DNA from: Sternotherus odoratus
Taxonomy: Eukaryota > Chordata > Testudines > Kinosternidae
Length of the DNA stretch: 64,000 bases
Reading direction: 5' to 3'
Assembly (NCBI GenBank): GCA_032164245.1
Contig: JAVMKO010000001.1
Location: forward strand, 17,707,603-17,771,602
This document shows, one piece after another, positions 34,951-47,165 of this stretch (position 1 is the stretch's first letter; each line of letters starts with the position of its first letter). A model generated the notes under the pieces. The model was given only the letters and a program-made list of their open reading frames with translations, did not search any database and was not told where the DNA came from. A program made the translations under genes and the position numbers.

Positions 34951-36270
34951 GGTGTCCTAGCCACCAAGCTATCGATTATTCTGGGATAAAAAGAGCTCTC
35001 AGTTGCTCCTATTTAGAGCTGTTCCACTTCATATCAATGAAGTTCTTTGGGCATGTATGTGAGTCTGGGTCCCCCCCATCCCACCTGAGTGCCCTAACCA
35101 CGGGGCTAAAGGGCCAGTCACCTTAGATGTTCTCCTCCATCCCAGCTCAGTGCCCTTACTACCAGGCTTTTGTGGCTATGCTGGTCTCTCAGCAGGAAGG
35201 AAAATCTGCCCAGCCTTTCCCTCCCCCCGTAACATTACTGTAAGGAGAGGAGGTACAGATAGGACATAAGGTTCTATAGTGAGCGGAAGGACCCATCTGT
35301 CTTTGAGGACTCATTTATTTCCTTTCAGGAAACAACTAAAGGAAAATTATTATAATGTTCCTTGGGATTCTTCACCATTAGTGGCTAAAGCCATCATTAA
35401 TTTGGCATAGCATTATTAGTTATAAATTAAAGCGCAAATCAGCTGAACCCATTTGGTGGCACCAGTCTAATTTCCTATATGGATATAAATGTTATGCCAG
35501 TGTGAAAGCCTGCATTAGCACTTTTTTATAGCTCAAGCTATTCGCTGTGTGTTTCAACACCTTTGTATATCTAGTCCATTAAAGTGTACTATAAAATCTT
35601 CCCTTTTTTTCCTGCTAAGCTTGTACATCACAGCTCAGCCTATGTTCCAAGATGACTCTATCCTGAATTCAAATTATTGTGATTAGTATGAGAAAATGCA
35701 GGCTAAAAAAGGGGCAAAAGTATCTTATCCAATATGCATTGTGCATCCCTAATCTATGCTATGTTTCCTTCCATGTGCTAGAATCCCATTAACATGAGTG
35801 GGAGCTGTGTGTGTGACATGAGTGAAGAACATTCATTGGTGAACTGAACCTTGGGTGAAAGATACCCATTGCAGGTGGGAGGGAAGAATTTTGGCCATGG
35901 TTGGTGGTGTGTGCAAGAAGTCTAATGCTGCCCTTGTTGCTCTGTTGTTTGTAGAGTTGCAGAGTAAATCAGCAATGTTGCAACCAACTCGACATGGGTG
36001 TGTGTAAGTGAATTTATTTACATCCATGTGGTTCCTTGCAGAACAGCTTGCAGATTCCAGGCCTGAATTAACATCAGGCAACATATAAGAATGGGATCTG
36101 ATCACTGTAAAAAAAAATAGGTTCAGTAAACTGAAAATTCTGATGAAATCTTTTAAGGTTGTGTTTGTGCAATTGTAACCCACACAACTCCTGGGTGTGG
36201 TGCTCTGTCTCATGTAGTGGCACCAAGACCACTTAAAGATTAATGAGGCTGCTACAGCCTCAGCAGACAG
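34951..36270. other. Non-coding DNA
   Basis: Short fragments near 35080-35165 (agtgccctaaccac, agtgcccttactaccagg) may be more tRNA-like pieces on the minus strand. No gene seen; the 159-codon minus frame 35833-36312 has no family resemblance. Confidence 0.4.
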
Positions 36271-36780
36271 TGATGTGGCTTTTAGCTCATGCAGTAGAGC
36301 CGAGCTGGGCAAACTACGGCCTACGGGTCACATCCAGCCCGCGGGACCATCCTGCCCGGCCCCTGAGCTCCCGGCCAGGGAAGCTATCCCTGACCCCTCC
36401 CCTGCTATCCCCGTTCTTCCGCAGCCATCGGGGCAGTCAGGGGAGAAGGAGCGAGGGGGTGTGTGTGTGCTTAGCTAGGGGTGTGGCCACAGGGGGATGG
36501 TTAGGGGTAGGGGGTCTTTGTTGGGGGCAGTCAGGAGACAAGAAGCGGTGGGGAGGGGTTGGATGGGTCCGAGGTTCTGAGGGGGGCAGTCAGGGGCGGG
36601 AAGTGGGAGGGGGTTGGATAGGGGGTGGAGCCACACTGGGGAGGCACAGTCTTCCCTACTCAGCCCTCCATACAATTTTGCAACCTCGATGTGGTCCTTG
36701 GGAAAAACGTTTGCCCACCCCCTGCAGTAGAGGTTCATGCACTAAGCTCCAGAAGCCCCAGGTTTGATCCTGCCCGCCAG
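36271..36780 (+). repeat. tRNA-like SINE split by a hAT element
   Basis: Outside the insert, ggcttttagctcatgcagta (36277-36299) carries an A-box-like TAGCTCA, and after the insert caggtttgatcctgcccgcc (about 36757-36776) carries a B box. Removing 36300-36724 plus one duplication restores A and B boxes about 35 bp apart, the tRNA spacing. The same tRNA-like unit occurs on the minus strand at 55720-55800. Confidence 0.6.
36300..36724 (+). mobile_element. hAT element with perfect 8-bp duplication
   Basis: It starts ccgagctgggcaaactacgg and ends aacgtttgcccaccccctg. Direct repeats cagtagag flank it (36292-36299 and 36725-36732). The interior has G-rich units (ggggcagtcaggggcgggaa) as in 26750-27487, so it is a deletion derivative of that family. 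Confidence 0.85.
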
Positions 36781-39567
36781 CAACTGGGGTCTGTCAGCAT
36801 TACACAAAAATATGTCTCTAAGAATTTCCCCACTTGCACATTTTGATGGTGCATTTTGTGAGAGTAAAATTATGTCCTCAGTTTTAAAAATACTGCAGGC
36901 ATATAATGGGAGCAAATAATGGGAGCATTTTGCAGTGTATATAATAGTGTAAAAATGCATATTTTAAAATAAATAAATAAAAGGGCACTATAAATCACAA
37001 CAAATGTAAATCGCCTGTTCTGTTTTTTTTAAAGATGATCTCTAACTTCACTGAAGGAATTTGTATTGTATAAATATATGTTTGTATAATGAATTTTATT
37101 CATATAAACAGTTATGTGCAATGTTGACCTAGATATGCTTGCTGTGGGAATCATAACTTCATTTTTTTGTTTTAATGATTGAGGATTTAAACTTTCTGTG
37201 AATGTAGAAGGTTTTTTTTTGTTTTGCATTTAGTTTCCTACTGCATGTAATTTTTAAAAAAATCACATATTGAAAAACACCTATGGATGTGATTTTAATG
37301 TATAAAATTGGTGGTGGCATGGACAGTTAAGTACATGTTGGTAGGAATTTGTGATCTAGAATTATTGGTCCCTGGCTTCATAAGAGAACATCAGTGGGTA
37401 CTGCAAGTCCACTGACACTACCCATACCATCCTCAGCCTCCATTTCAAATGTCTGTATTTTATACAGACACAAGGCTGTGTTACTGCACCAATGGCTGTA
37501 TACTTTCAGAGTATGCAAATCTGAATTAGAGGTGATTCATTGTTCAAACATTAATAACATAAGGGACTAAGAGGAGGGGTTGGCTGACCAGGCCTGAGAG
37601 GGATACAGAGTCCAATCAGTTTACACTGTGCTCCAAAGTGTGCATCTCAGCTATAAAATGAAATGATGTCAGTTTCGACCAACTGAGGACCTGGAGATCT
37701 TTATTCCCATTTATGCTTATATCGGATTGCAGCTGTCCATTACCAACTTTGGCGATTTTTATCATGAAGTGTTCTTGAATTTCCAACTGCTGGCGTCAAG
37801 TGATTTCATGAGAATTGCAGGTTTCATTAAAAAAAAAAAAAGAGTTTCCAGCTCATGATTATGGAGCATGGTGGCGCTGGAAAATGTGAAACCTAAAGGC
37901 TTGAAAACCAAAAGAGAAATAAAGAGAACCTCAAATTGATTCATTTAAAAAAGAAAACTCTTGATTTCTAAGATCACCTCATATTTTTGGGGAGGATCTT
38001 ATGATTTTTGTGTGATTGATTGTACTGAGCTGTGTGCACCTCTCTGAGGTGGTCTAGCAATGAATTGTGCAGCCTATGAGTTTTAAACATTTGTAACTTT
38101 ATTTCTAAATGAAATTTCTTTGGACATGTCTAGAATGAGGACAAAATTAACGTTTACAAATTAATATACAGCACTTGCCAGGGTCCAAAAAAACTCAACC
38201 TGATTTTAAAATAGTTCCCAACTATCCTAATAAAAATGTTGAAATGTAATTGGACCTAGATTTACACACACACACACACACACACTGAGAAATTTCAGGA
38301 AGGAGGTTAGAAGCATCTGAAACAAAGCTTTGTAACAACAGGGCATCCTTGACCCCAGCTATAGCACAGCTCTGTATGGAAATTGCCAATGCTTTTGATA
38401 AAGGGCTTTTATAGTATGCTCGCTTTCTTTACAATAATGGAACACATTTTGATTTATTTTGTTAGTGTTATGATTTGCTGGAATAATTACGGTGAAGGCC
38501 ATAGTTATAAAAATGAAAGATAAAGGAAAAAAAGTGCCTGTAAGAATAGGTTCTCTATGCCGTGAACCATTTTACATACCTCTCAGTAATTGCAGCTGTT
38601 AAAAGTATTGCACTTAAACTAATAAAATGGATGAAAGATGATGAACCTCTTTTTCGTAATAAGATTAGTTTATGAAACTCTCCTTCCTCAGCCACTACAA
38701 AAAACTATTCTCTCATGGAGGGGGGAAGAGAACATAGTGATAATTTTACAAGTTAAGTGAGTCTGGGGTTTGTCTGTTACCAATGAAGTAATTGACAAAA
38801 TTACCATTAACTTCACCAGGAGCAGGATCTGGCCTGTTGATTGATTGTCCAACCACAATGAAGACGATAGGAGTCTTGTCATTGACTTCAGTGGTGGCAG
38901 GATTTCACCTCCTGGGATTTATAAACTTGATTCAACTGTGCAAGGTGCAGAGTGCCACTGGGATTTGAGAGCACTCAGTATTTCCTAGGAGATGCTCAGT
39001 GCTTATTGGGATCAAATGCATTGTAAGCAAAATAAAGCAATATTAAGCAAAGCAACTCCGTCATTTCCTTAATGTTAATCTGTTCTGCTATTGCATTTTT
39101 ATTGCCCCTGTCCATTCTTTGAGTAGCCATTTTTCATCACCAGAGTGAAATAAGAGCTTATCAAATTCTCTCCCCAAAGAATCTCAAGCAGAAATTGTAG
39201 TTACTGCTGTTCAAGTGCTTCCAAATGGCCGTTTTTTCATATGACATTGTTGTTATGTTGCATAGTTTGTGTTCTGTCTCTAGAAACTTTGACTGTTTAA
39301 TGCTGACATTCATAAGAATACTTTGAAACGTTTAAGTATTCATTAATTTTTCCTCAGCTGTTTTTTTAAGTGGTATGACTTTAAACTGTTCTTATTATGA
39401 TGTAAATTGCTTTCTTATCAAGAATTAGTTGACCACAGAAGTCATGGAAATAATGTTGATTATGAAGACCGTGAAAGATCACTAAAGCTGAGTGAATACA
39501 GTTATTTTGTATCCACTAATGCTAACGAACCATGCTGATTTCTATTCACTGTTTAGCCAGTTTTAGG
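36781..39567. other. Non-coding DNA with CA microsatellite
   Basis: (CA)n at 38262-38285; A13 run at 37829. 37755-37990 (gatttcatgagaattgcagg, tttccagctcatgattatgg) is an old dispersed repeat. No exon recognised. Confidence 0.45.
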
Positions 39568-39741
39568 CCCCAGTTCACTGAAGCACTTACGGATGTGCTT
39601 AAAGGTCAAAACATGATTAAATCCTATGGACTTCAATGAGATTTAAGAATGTAGCTTAAAGCTGAACACATGCTTAAATGCTTGGATTTGAGCATGCACT
39701 TAAACTTTAAACACATGGTTAAATGCTTTAGTGAATCAGGG
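39568..39741. repeat. Palindromic MITE-like repeat
   Basis: ccccagttcactgaagcact at the left pairs with taaatgctttagtgaatcag at the right, and inner blocks (acatgcttaaatgctt, acacatggttaaatgcttta) repeat. It looks like an old foldback element; no target duplication was identified. Confidence 0.5.
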
Positions 39742-39832
39742 TATAAGCACTGTTGAATGGGGGCTTGATTAGCAGTCCATCCCTATTCAGCATGTGCTTA
39801 ACTGCCTTGCAGAGTTGAAGGCTTAATGATCA

Positions 39833-40398
39833 TTCATAGATTCCAAGGCCAGAAGGGACCATAGTGATCATCTAGTCCAGTGGTTCTCAAACGTTATTGC
39901 CCTATGACTCCTTTCTAACAACAAAAATTACTATGTAATCCCGAGGTGGGAAACCAAAGTCTGAGCCCACCTGTGCCCCACTGAAGCCCAAGGAATTCAG
40001 CCCTGAGTGAGGGGCCTGTAACTTGAGCCCCACTGCCCAGGACTGAAGCCCGAAGCCTGAGCCTCAGTTGCCCAGGGTTGTCTTTGGCTTTGGCTCCAGG
40101 CCTCAGCAAGTCTAACACCAACCCTGAAAACCCCATTAAAATGGAGTTGTGACGCACTTTGAGGTCCCAACCCACAAGTTGAGAACTGTTGATCTGGTCT
40201 GATGTCCTGTGCCACTCAAGCCAGAGAACGTCCTCATAAATAATTCCTAGACCAGATTTTTTAGGGGAAAAAAATCCATTCTTGATTTTAAAATTGTCAT
40301 TGATGGAGAATCCACCACGACTCTTAGTAAATTGTTCCAATGGTTAATTATTCTTGCTTTCAAAAATGTGTCTTATTTCCACTCAAGATTAGACAAAT
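39833..40398 (-). mobile_element. CR1 3' end, interrupted by hAT
   Basis: ttcatagattccaaggccag through gaccatagtgatcatctagt and, beyond the insert, gatgtcctgtgccactcaag to ttccactcaagattagacaa form a reversed CR1 3'UTR. It matches 3320-3357 plus 8278-8488 read in the other direction. Confidence 0.85.
39878..40191. mobile_element. hAT MITE inside CR1 tail
   Basis: Ends cagtggttctcaaacg and aagttgagaactgttg are inverted repeats of Charlie type. Flanks atctagtc (39870-39877) and atctggtc (40192-40199) differ at one base. Excision restores the CR1 tail. Confidence 0.85.
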
Positions 40399-40483
40399 GC
40401 TAGCACAAGCCTGAAACATACATTCAGGAGCTTTTTAGCAAAAAGCAGTGGAACAAATAGATTAATTTAAAGTCAAGATAGTA

Positions 40484-41088
40484 CAGTGAAACCTCCATTT
40501 AACGGACTAATTCGGGCGAGGGGGTGTCCGTTAAATGAAAAAGTCCGTTATTTAATAATTAAAAAAACCCGAGCTGTTGGAGCAGCAGCCCGACCGCCAC
40601 AGGGTCGGGGCGGCAGCTCCGCAGCCCGCCCGCTGCCGGGACCCGGGTGGCAGCCGGGAGCCGTCAGCCAGCCCGCCCGGGTCCCGGCTGCCGGGAGCCG
40701 TCAGCCAGCCCGTCCGGGTCCCGGCTGCCAGGAGCCGTCAGCTAGCCTGCCTGGGTCCCGGCTGCTGGGACCCGGGCGGCAGCCGGGATCCGCAGTCAGC
40801 CCGCCCAGGTCCCGGCTGCCGGGAGCTGGCAGCCAGCCCGCCCACTGGCGGGACTCGGGTGGGACCCGGCAGCCAGCCCGCCCGCCAACCAGCCCTCCTG
40901 CTGCTGTGACCCGGGCGGCAGCCAGGAGCCGGCAGCCAGCCCGCCCACTGCCTGGACCCGGGCGGCAGCTGGGAGCTGGCAGCCAGCCTGCGAGAAATGG
41001 ATTTGGGATGCATCAGACTTGCTCAGAAATTTTGTCCGTTGCATCTGAAGTCCGTTAAATTGAGGTCCGTTAAATCGAGGTTTTACTG
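40484..41088. mobile_element. Tigger/pogo-type MITE with TA duplication
   Basis: Left end cagtgaaacctccatttaac and right end taaatcgaggttttactg are inverted, with TA at 40482-40483 and 41089-41090. The pair of gtccgttaaat blocks inside each end (near 40528 and 41050-41075) is subterminal. The centre is a GC-rich tandem array. Confidence 0.85.
40610..40990. repeat. GC-rich minisatellite in Tigger-type MITE
   Basis: Units built from cccgggtcccggctgccggg and agccgtcagccagcccgc repeat about seven times with deletions. The long frames here (40486-41058 and others) are translations of the array. Confidence 0.85.
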
Positions 41089-41138
41089 TATTGTTAAAAT
41101 TCTAAAGTGCTATTGTTGTCAGCATAGAATGTTTTTTA

Positions 41139-41579
41139 CAGTGGAGCCTCGCTATAACATGACAGTTGGGATTCAAAAAACCCCATCGCATTAAAAGCAG
41201 GGTCGCCTTATAGTGTGGTTTCTCAGAATTAAAAAAAAATGTTTCTGGGTTCTATGGACAGAGAACTCTGGGGCTGCAGGCTGCGGGCGCTGGTGTTCTC
41301 TGTCCCCGGCAGGTGCGGGGCCGCGACTTCTCTCTGCGCTGCCCATCGGGGAGAGAAGCCGCGGCCTGCGTCTGCCTGGCAGTGGCACCCGCAGCCTACA
41401 GCCCCGGAGTTCTCTGTCCCCAGCAGGCATGGGCCACGGCTTCTCTCCGTGCTACCCAGCAGGGGCGAGAAGCTGCCGCCAAGTGCCTGGACATAGGGAC
41501 ATATCCAGGGAGCCACGGTATGATCGCGCTATAACCGAATTCGCGTTATCCCAGGGCGCATTATACCGGGGCTCCACTG
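41139..41579. mobile_element. Second Tigger/pogo-type MITE with TA duplication
   Basis: Left end cagtggagcctcgctataac and right end ttataccggggctccactg are inverted, flanked by TA (41137-41138 and 41580-41581). Inside, a unit of about 115 bp (gttctctgtccccggcaggt... and gttctctgtccccagcaggc...) is duplicated at about 41298 and 41409. Its ends differ from those of the 40484 element, so it is a different family. Confidence 0.85.
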
Positions 41580-41719
41580 TACTTGTTTTATCTCTTATGG
41601 GAAGCATGTCCGACTTTTAGTTCACGATCAGGCCTTGTTTTCAGAGCTCTGTGGGGTAAAATTTCACACTGTGTGCACAAATTCACACCTTCTTTAAATG
41701 TGCAAATAGCAAAATATTT

Positions 41720-41811
41720 GTTTCAGAGTAGTAGCTGTGTTAGTCTGTATCTGCAAAAAGAACGAGGAGTACTTGTGGCACCTTTGAGACTAACCAATTT
41801 ATTTGGGCACT
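41720..41811 (-). mobile_element. Retroposed 3' fragment with 11-bp duplication
   Basis: tttcagagtagtagctgtgt to ccaatttatttgggcac lies between direct repeats gcaaaatattt (41709-41719 and 41812-41822). It is the reverse complement of the 57878-57965 part of the repeat at 57832-57974. The duplication indicates retrotransposition of a 5'-truncated copy. Confidence 0.75.
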
Positions 41812-41828
41812 GCAAAATATTTTTGACT

Positions 41829-41886
41829 CCTTCCTTCCTTCCTTCCTTCCTTCCTTCCTTCCTTCCTTCCTTCCTTCCTTCCTTCC
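41829..41886. repeat. (CCTT)n microsatellite
   Basis: About 14 uninterrupted CCTT units directly beside the retroposed fragment; polymorphism is likely. Confidence 0.95.
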
Positions 41887-43325
41887 ATTTCCTCAAAACA
41901 GAGATTTTTATGCGTGTGAATTGTCGATTTTTGCCTGGCACATGTACATTAATTTGCTTCTGAAAATTGTTTTTCACAAGTGAAAATTTGCAAAGTGAAA
42001 TTAGATAGCTTTTTCGAAGGTACACTAGTGATTCACTTCTATCTGTTTAAATGGGCTCACTGAAGTCACTGCATACAATGGAGCCTTAAACAATTAACTT
42101 GTCTACAATGAGTGTCTTGCTTGAGTAAGGACTGCAGGATTTGGCCTATAGAAATTAGTCAGACAAGCCATATTATCTCATCTAGTCACCCCTCTATCAG
42201 ACGGAGTTGTTCCCTGCAGTGTATTTTCTAGAGCCTTTTTTTGTTTAATTACCAGTATATGCATAGCAACTCAGCCTGTCTTAACACATTGTGGTGGAAA
42301 ATATGTCTCTTTTCTCAAAAATATATAGCATTCTAGGGCTTTATTTTTTCCATTGTGGTTTTGTGGGCGTGAGTCTACTAAAACAAATGAAGTTACAACA
42401 GCATATAGTTGATGTAAAGTCATGGAGATACAGGTTCCTACTATTACTGCAACAAGTGATCTGCTGAGAGTTTGGTTGGAAGTGGGGAGTTGTAAACGTC
42501 TTTAAATGATTATGACAATGGTTTAGTCATCTGTTCTGTGTGAATTTGAGGAATCCCGTTGAGAATTGCAGCTGAATTTTGCTTGCCCTTCCTTGTCATA
42601 GGGTCTTGTGGGTAAATGGCAGAAGTGAGGGTTCCTTTCCTGGCTCTGACATTAGCTCCCTTTGTGTCTTCTGGCAAGTTATTTATCATTTTGGAGGATG
42701 TAACACTGACAGTATCACAAAGGGCATTGCAAAGGGGGGTAGTCCCTTACACTGGTCTAGATGGCTGATCACAAAAAAGGTCAGATTTCTATTAAGCAGG
42801 TCACTTGCCTCTTTGTGCTAGGAGCAATGATGTTTTGCCTACGGCCCCTCCCCTAGACCGGCATGGATGGATTCTGTGAATGGGCCAGCATGGCTTCTGT
42901 TTAGCAGGGGTACTTGATTCATAATAAATGTAGCACTTAAAAAGTAGTAGTAAAGGTCAGAAGTAGATGTGGTGGGGATTTGCTGATAGATTATTTTAGA
43001 GAGAGCCAGGGCCAATCTGGAAGTTTCCAGTCACACACTGAGAGGAAGGAATTCTCATCATTCTTTAAGGTTAGAACCAAAAGTTGAGAAAATATAGTAG
43101 CAGCCACTCCCCAAGAGAAGGAGTTTAATTCCAGAAAGCCATTAGGGAGCATATATGCTTAACCTACTACCCCGAGGTTCACTTCTACTGCATCAAAGAT
43201 ACACAGGAGCAAATTTCTCACAGTGTCAAATTACTGTGTGACATGAGCTCCTCCTACATTATACCTCTTCTGAAACATCCATTCACATCTGCCACTGGGC
43301 AAGGAGTGTGGGAAAGTTACTAGAG
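41887..43325. other. Unassigned non-coding DNA
   Basis: A MIR-like trace may be present at 42640-42700. No gene is seen. Confidence 0.4.
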
Positions 43326-43663
43326 CAGGGATCGGCAACATCTGGCACGTGGCCTGCCAGGGTAAGCCCCCTGGCGGGCTGGTCCAGTTTGTTTATGTGC
43401 TGCGTCTGCAGGTTTCGCCAATCGCAGCTCCCACTGGCTACGGCAGTTCACTGTTCCAGGCCAATGGGGTCTGCAGGAAGAGGCATGGGCCGAGGGATGT
43501 GCTGGCTGCCACTTCCCGCAGATCCCATTGGCCTGGAACGGTGAACTGCAGCCAGTGGGAGCTGCGATCAGTCGAACCTGCGAATGCAGCAGGTAAACAA
43601 ATCAGCCCGGCCCGCCAGGGGGCTTACCTTGGCAGGCTGCGTGCCAAACATTGCCAGTCCCTG
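43326..43663. mobile_element. Foldback hAT MITE, near-perfect palindrome
   Basis: Ends cagggatcggcaacatctgg and ccaaacattgccagtccctg are inverted. Flanks tactagag (43318-43325) and tattagag (43664-43671) form an 8-bp duplication with one mismatch. Most of the interior also folds on itself: cccactggctacggcagttc pairs with gaactgcagccagtggga and ggccaatggggtctgc with gcagatcccattggcc. Confidence 0.85.
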
Positions 43664-43671
43664 TATTAGAG

Positions 43672-46600
43672 GCACTTTATTCAGTGCTTGATAAGTTCAG
43701 GATACTACTCTGTAGTCACCAAACTTGAAACAAGTTTTTTAATTACTCTGGAACCAGTAGTTGTCCAGAATAGTCTAATTGGGACTATCTGAATCTGAAA
43801 TTCATTCCTTTTTTTTCCAGGAAAACAAAGCAATTCATATTCTCTCGCATCACAAATACTGGCAGAAATAGGTTGTATTTGTAAATAAAGCCAAAACAAA
43901 GAGGATTGTTAATTAGGAATTCCTTTCATCTCATCCTAGCTCTGTCACTAACTACTTCTCTTGCCTCTGGCATAGCATAGCACTGTTTTGCCTCAGTTTC
44001 TCCTACCAGAATGAAAGCTGTACTTATCTACCTCACACAAAGATTGTTTAAGTTTAGAAAATGAGAATTTCTGTGTGTTGTCACATGCATATTAGTGAAA
44101 GGCTTGTTCACATCTGCCTTTTATTTGTACATGCTGCTTAGATTGTGCTATTCAATAAGCAAACCTGTGACGTTTTGTTTCAGTAGCCGCATACCATTGA
44201 ATGTTGCAACCCTCTCTTTAAATATCCAGTAACTTGAGGTTTTGCATAAAGACAGAGGCAGTCAGGTGAGGATCAAGGTAATGCTCATACACCTCATGAC
44301 ATAAGACTCATTCACAACTCCTTAGGAAACTAGTAAACATCCCTATTCTTGGTATTTGTATAAGATGTATGTGGCCCCGTCTTCCTTTTAATAGACTATC
44401 AACCATCTCTCAACTTTACTGGAGAAATTGTGAGCTTACACACCTTGCAATGTCAGCTATAGCTTGGGCAGCAAAAAGTGGTCACCAGTTTACATTTAAG
44501 TTGGTGTCTGTTTAAGTCCTGAATCTGGTATAAATTCATTCTTCACTCTCCAAGCATTGCCCTCGTGGACTATCCAGGGACTTTGAAACTTTGTATAGTG
44601 CAGGCCATATTTTAATGCAGGGATTGTCTTGGGATCTCTTTGGCACCAGTAGCAATTGCGTGTGTGGAAAAGTAACAGTACGAAAGCATTTGATATTTTT
44701 AGTTGCCTTTTAATGTAGGTTAGTAGCTGGAGATGAATGTTCTGGTCACACAGTGCTGGTCTCTATTCATCACAGACCACAGTTTGAGAATCTCTTCTTT
44801 AGCCTTGGTAAAGTGAAAGTAATCTGCGCAGGAGAATAGAAGTATATCTGATTTGTGTACAACTGGGAGTTTAACTTGAGTAGCAACGTCACCAATACCT
44901 TTCTTTAAAAGTGCTCTCCATTTCTCCCTCTGTGGGTATACAGACAGTAGCCTGTGTAAGTCAAAGTATTAGGATGATTAAATATTAAACATGGACTCTA
45001 GACCTTCATTAATTAAGCCAGTCTGTTACCTGTACAAGACATAAAGCCATCTCGTCTTCATTCTTATCACAGTGTAATCTGTTGCAATGTGTGCACAGAT
45101 CCCACATAGCAGAGCATGCTTATACTGTGGATGAAAAAGGGATTATGTTTCAACATAGAAAGAGGGTGCAAATAGATAAATCAGGTTTTAATAATACTTT
45201 GTGCCATTAGGGCCTTTTTCTGATCAGAGGATCTCAGAATGCTTTGCAAATGGTAACTAAGACTCAGCACCTGAGAGAGACAGGGAAGCAGCATATTCAT
45301 TCTGCAGGTGGGTAAAGAGAGGTTAAACATCTCCATCTGCTTGTACAGAATCTTGTGTGAACCCACCCAGTTGGGTAGGTTCAAAAGAGCCTGATTGGCT
45401 TGCCCTCAAATGCTTGTGTGTGTGCGTGCGCGCGTGTGTGTGTAACAGAGGTGCCCATAAACAGAAGTTTTGTTAATAGAGATGCCCTAAATTTTCAAGC
45501 AAAGATTTTTTTTTAAACAAAACCACTTAGGGGATTTTAACACCCTGTTGCCATTAATATTATGGGAATTGGGCAAGCAGATATTTTGGCAGCTTCAAAA
45601 AGATCAGCCTTATTATCATTAAAGAGGCATCTGGAGGTCCCAGTCAGGGATCAGGGTCCTATTGAGCTAAGTGCTGTACAAAGATGTAGTAAAGAGACAG
45701 TCTCTGCCTAAGGAGTTTACAATGTAGGTTTAGAATGAGATGCAAGAGGTGGATGAATCAAGCTGGTGGTGATAAGGGTGAGTTTACAGGACAACAAACA
45801 TGTTTCCAAGCAACAAGCATGGACTAGCTATGCACACAGTGTAGTGCCACTTGCCTAAGTCAAGCACTGTTTGACTTACATGCAGACATAGGCTCATTCA
45901 CAGACTGCTACTTTTAATACAGCCTGAGCCTTGGTTTGAATAAGTGGGTGCTGCAATGCTGTCAGATTTCACAATTTTTGGTTAAAGGCCGAGCTCCTGG
46001 AGTCACGTGATCCCATGAGAATATCAGATTTCATTTTTGTAAGTAAATTTTTAGCCTCGGATTAAACCTTACAAATAATTGTTTAAAATCTCACAATATG
46101 TAAGTCAATCCCATGACTTTGGGGGACCGGTGATTTTTTGCATGGATTGACATTAGTGGAGTTGTTGGGCACCTTCACTGTCCATGAGAAATTAGTAGAG
46201 AGACAAAAGCAGGGGAGACAACTGTTTTTCCCCCCTCCACGCAACATAGACCCCAGTGGTCCTTATTCTCAGCTGGTACAAATGGAAGTGACTCTACTGA
46301 CTTCAGCATCCATTTGCATCACAATGGAGAGCCTGGCCCAATATGCCTCCCATCCACTGTGCTGATGTAATATAACATTCCTAATCCAAAGAGAAAAGCA
46401 AATCTCATACCTTCCAAAGCACATCTGAAACTTTAATCGATAACTGGAATGCAAGAGCTTGGCAATGGGACAGGCATGGGGTTTAAAGCAGGCTGCGTGA
46501 CCCTCGTGTAGGGAATCAATTTTTATGAGGAGTAGAATCTGGCACTTCTCCTGCATGATCCGTCGAGAATCAATTTGACAAAATTTGGATAATGGATTAG

Positions 46601-46905
46601 TGCTGATCAAAATAAAGTAATTGTATGTGACTTTAACACACTGCATAAGATGGTTCAGTCAGTAGTACTTAAATAGAGATGCCCCAATATTAGAGGATGG
46701 TTTGAAGTAAGCAAACAACGTGTTTTGTACAGTGCTGTGTGTATACAATTATCTCAGCATGCCTGCCAGGGGAAGAGGAGAAATCTCAACATAGAGGCGA
46801 GTTACTAACTCACTTCTTTTCCCATTTGAGTCTAAAGCAGCATTGGCTTTTGGTGCCGTGTAGCCTGGAAAGTCATCTTTACAAGTAGGAAGACCTGAGA
46901 GAGTG
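43672..46905. other. Non-coding DNA with scattered old repeats
   Basis: 43925-44060 is MIR-like (tagctctgtcactaactact, gcctcagtttctcctaccag). 45200-45330 and 45635-45740 (tcagggtcctattgagctaa, agacagtctctgcctaagg) are old dispersed repeats shared with 13040 and 16205. 45414-45445 is a TG/CG microsatellite. 45955-46140 is an old tcatgag-type repeat. Confidence 0.45.
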
Positions 46906-46907
46906 CT

Positions 46908-47165
46908 CAGACCTGATCCATGCCTAAAATTTAGGTCAACCTAACCACACCGCTCAGGGCTGTGAAAAATGTCCCATCCTGCGTGAGGTAGTTAGGTTGG
47001 CCAACCCCCACTGTAGATGCAACAAGGTTGGCAGAAAAATTCTTCTTCCGCCTCTCAAGGATGTGGATTTACTACATTGACTTAGGGGAAAAAACCCTTC
47101 TACAACTGTAGTGACTGTGCTACATCAGTGTAGCTGCTTCTGTAGCACATGTAGTTGTAGCCAAC
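46908..47165. mobile_element. Old MITE remnant
   Basis: aaaatttaggtcaacctaac, gctcagggctgtgaaaaatg and gcgtgaggtagttaggttgg form internal inverted blocks, followed by gcctctcaaggatgtggatt. This resembles a common reptile MITE of the tctacac-ended group. Termini are decayed. Confidence 0.45.

Noticed and set aside
35833..36312. 159-codon minus-strand frame near a hAT element
   Set aside because: It shows no domain or motif and overlaps a tRNA-like SINE; it is treated as a chance frame.
36243..36767. 174-codon plus-strand frame
   Set aside because: It runs across the hAT insertion and its G-rich array and breaks at the element boundary in content.
40486..41058. 190-codon frame rich in Pro, Ala, Arg, Gly and Ser
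   Set aside because: It is a translation of the GC-rich array in the Tigger-type MITE and includes its terminal repeats.
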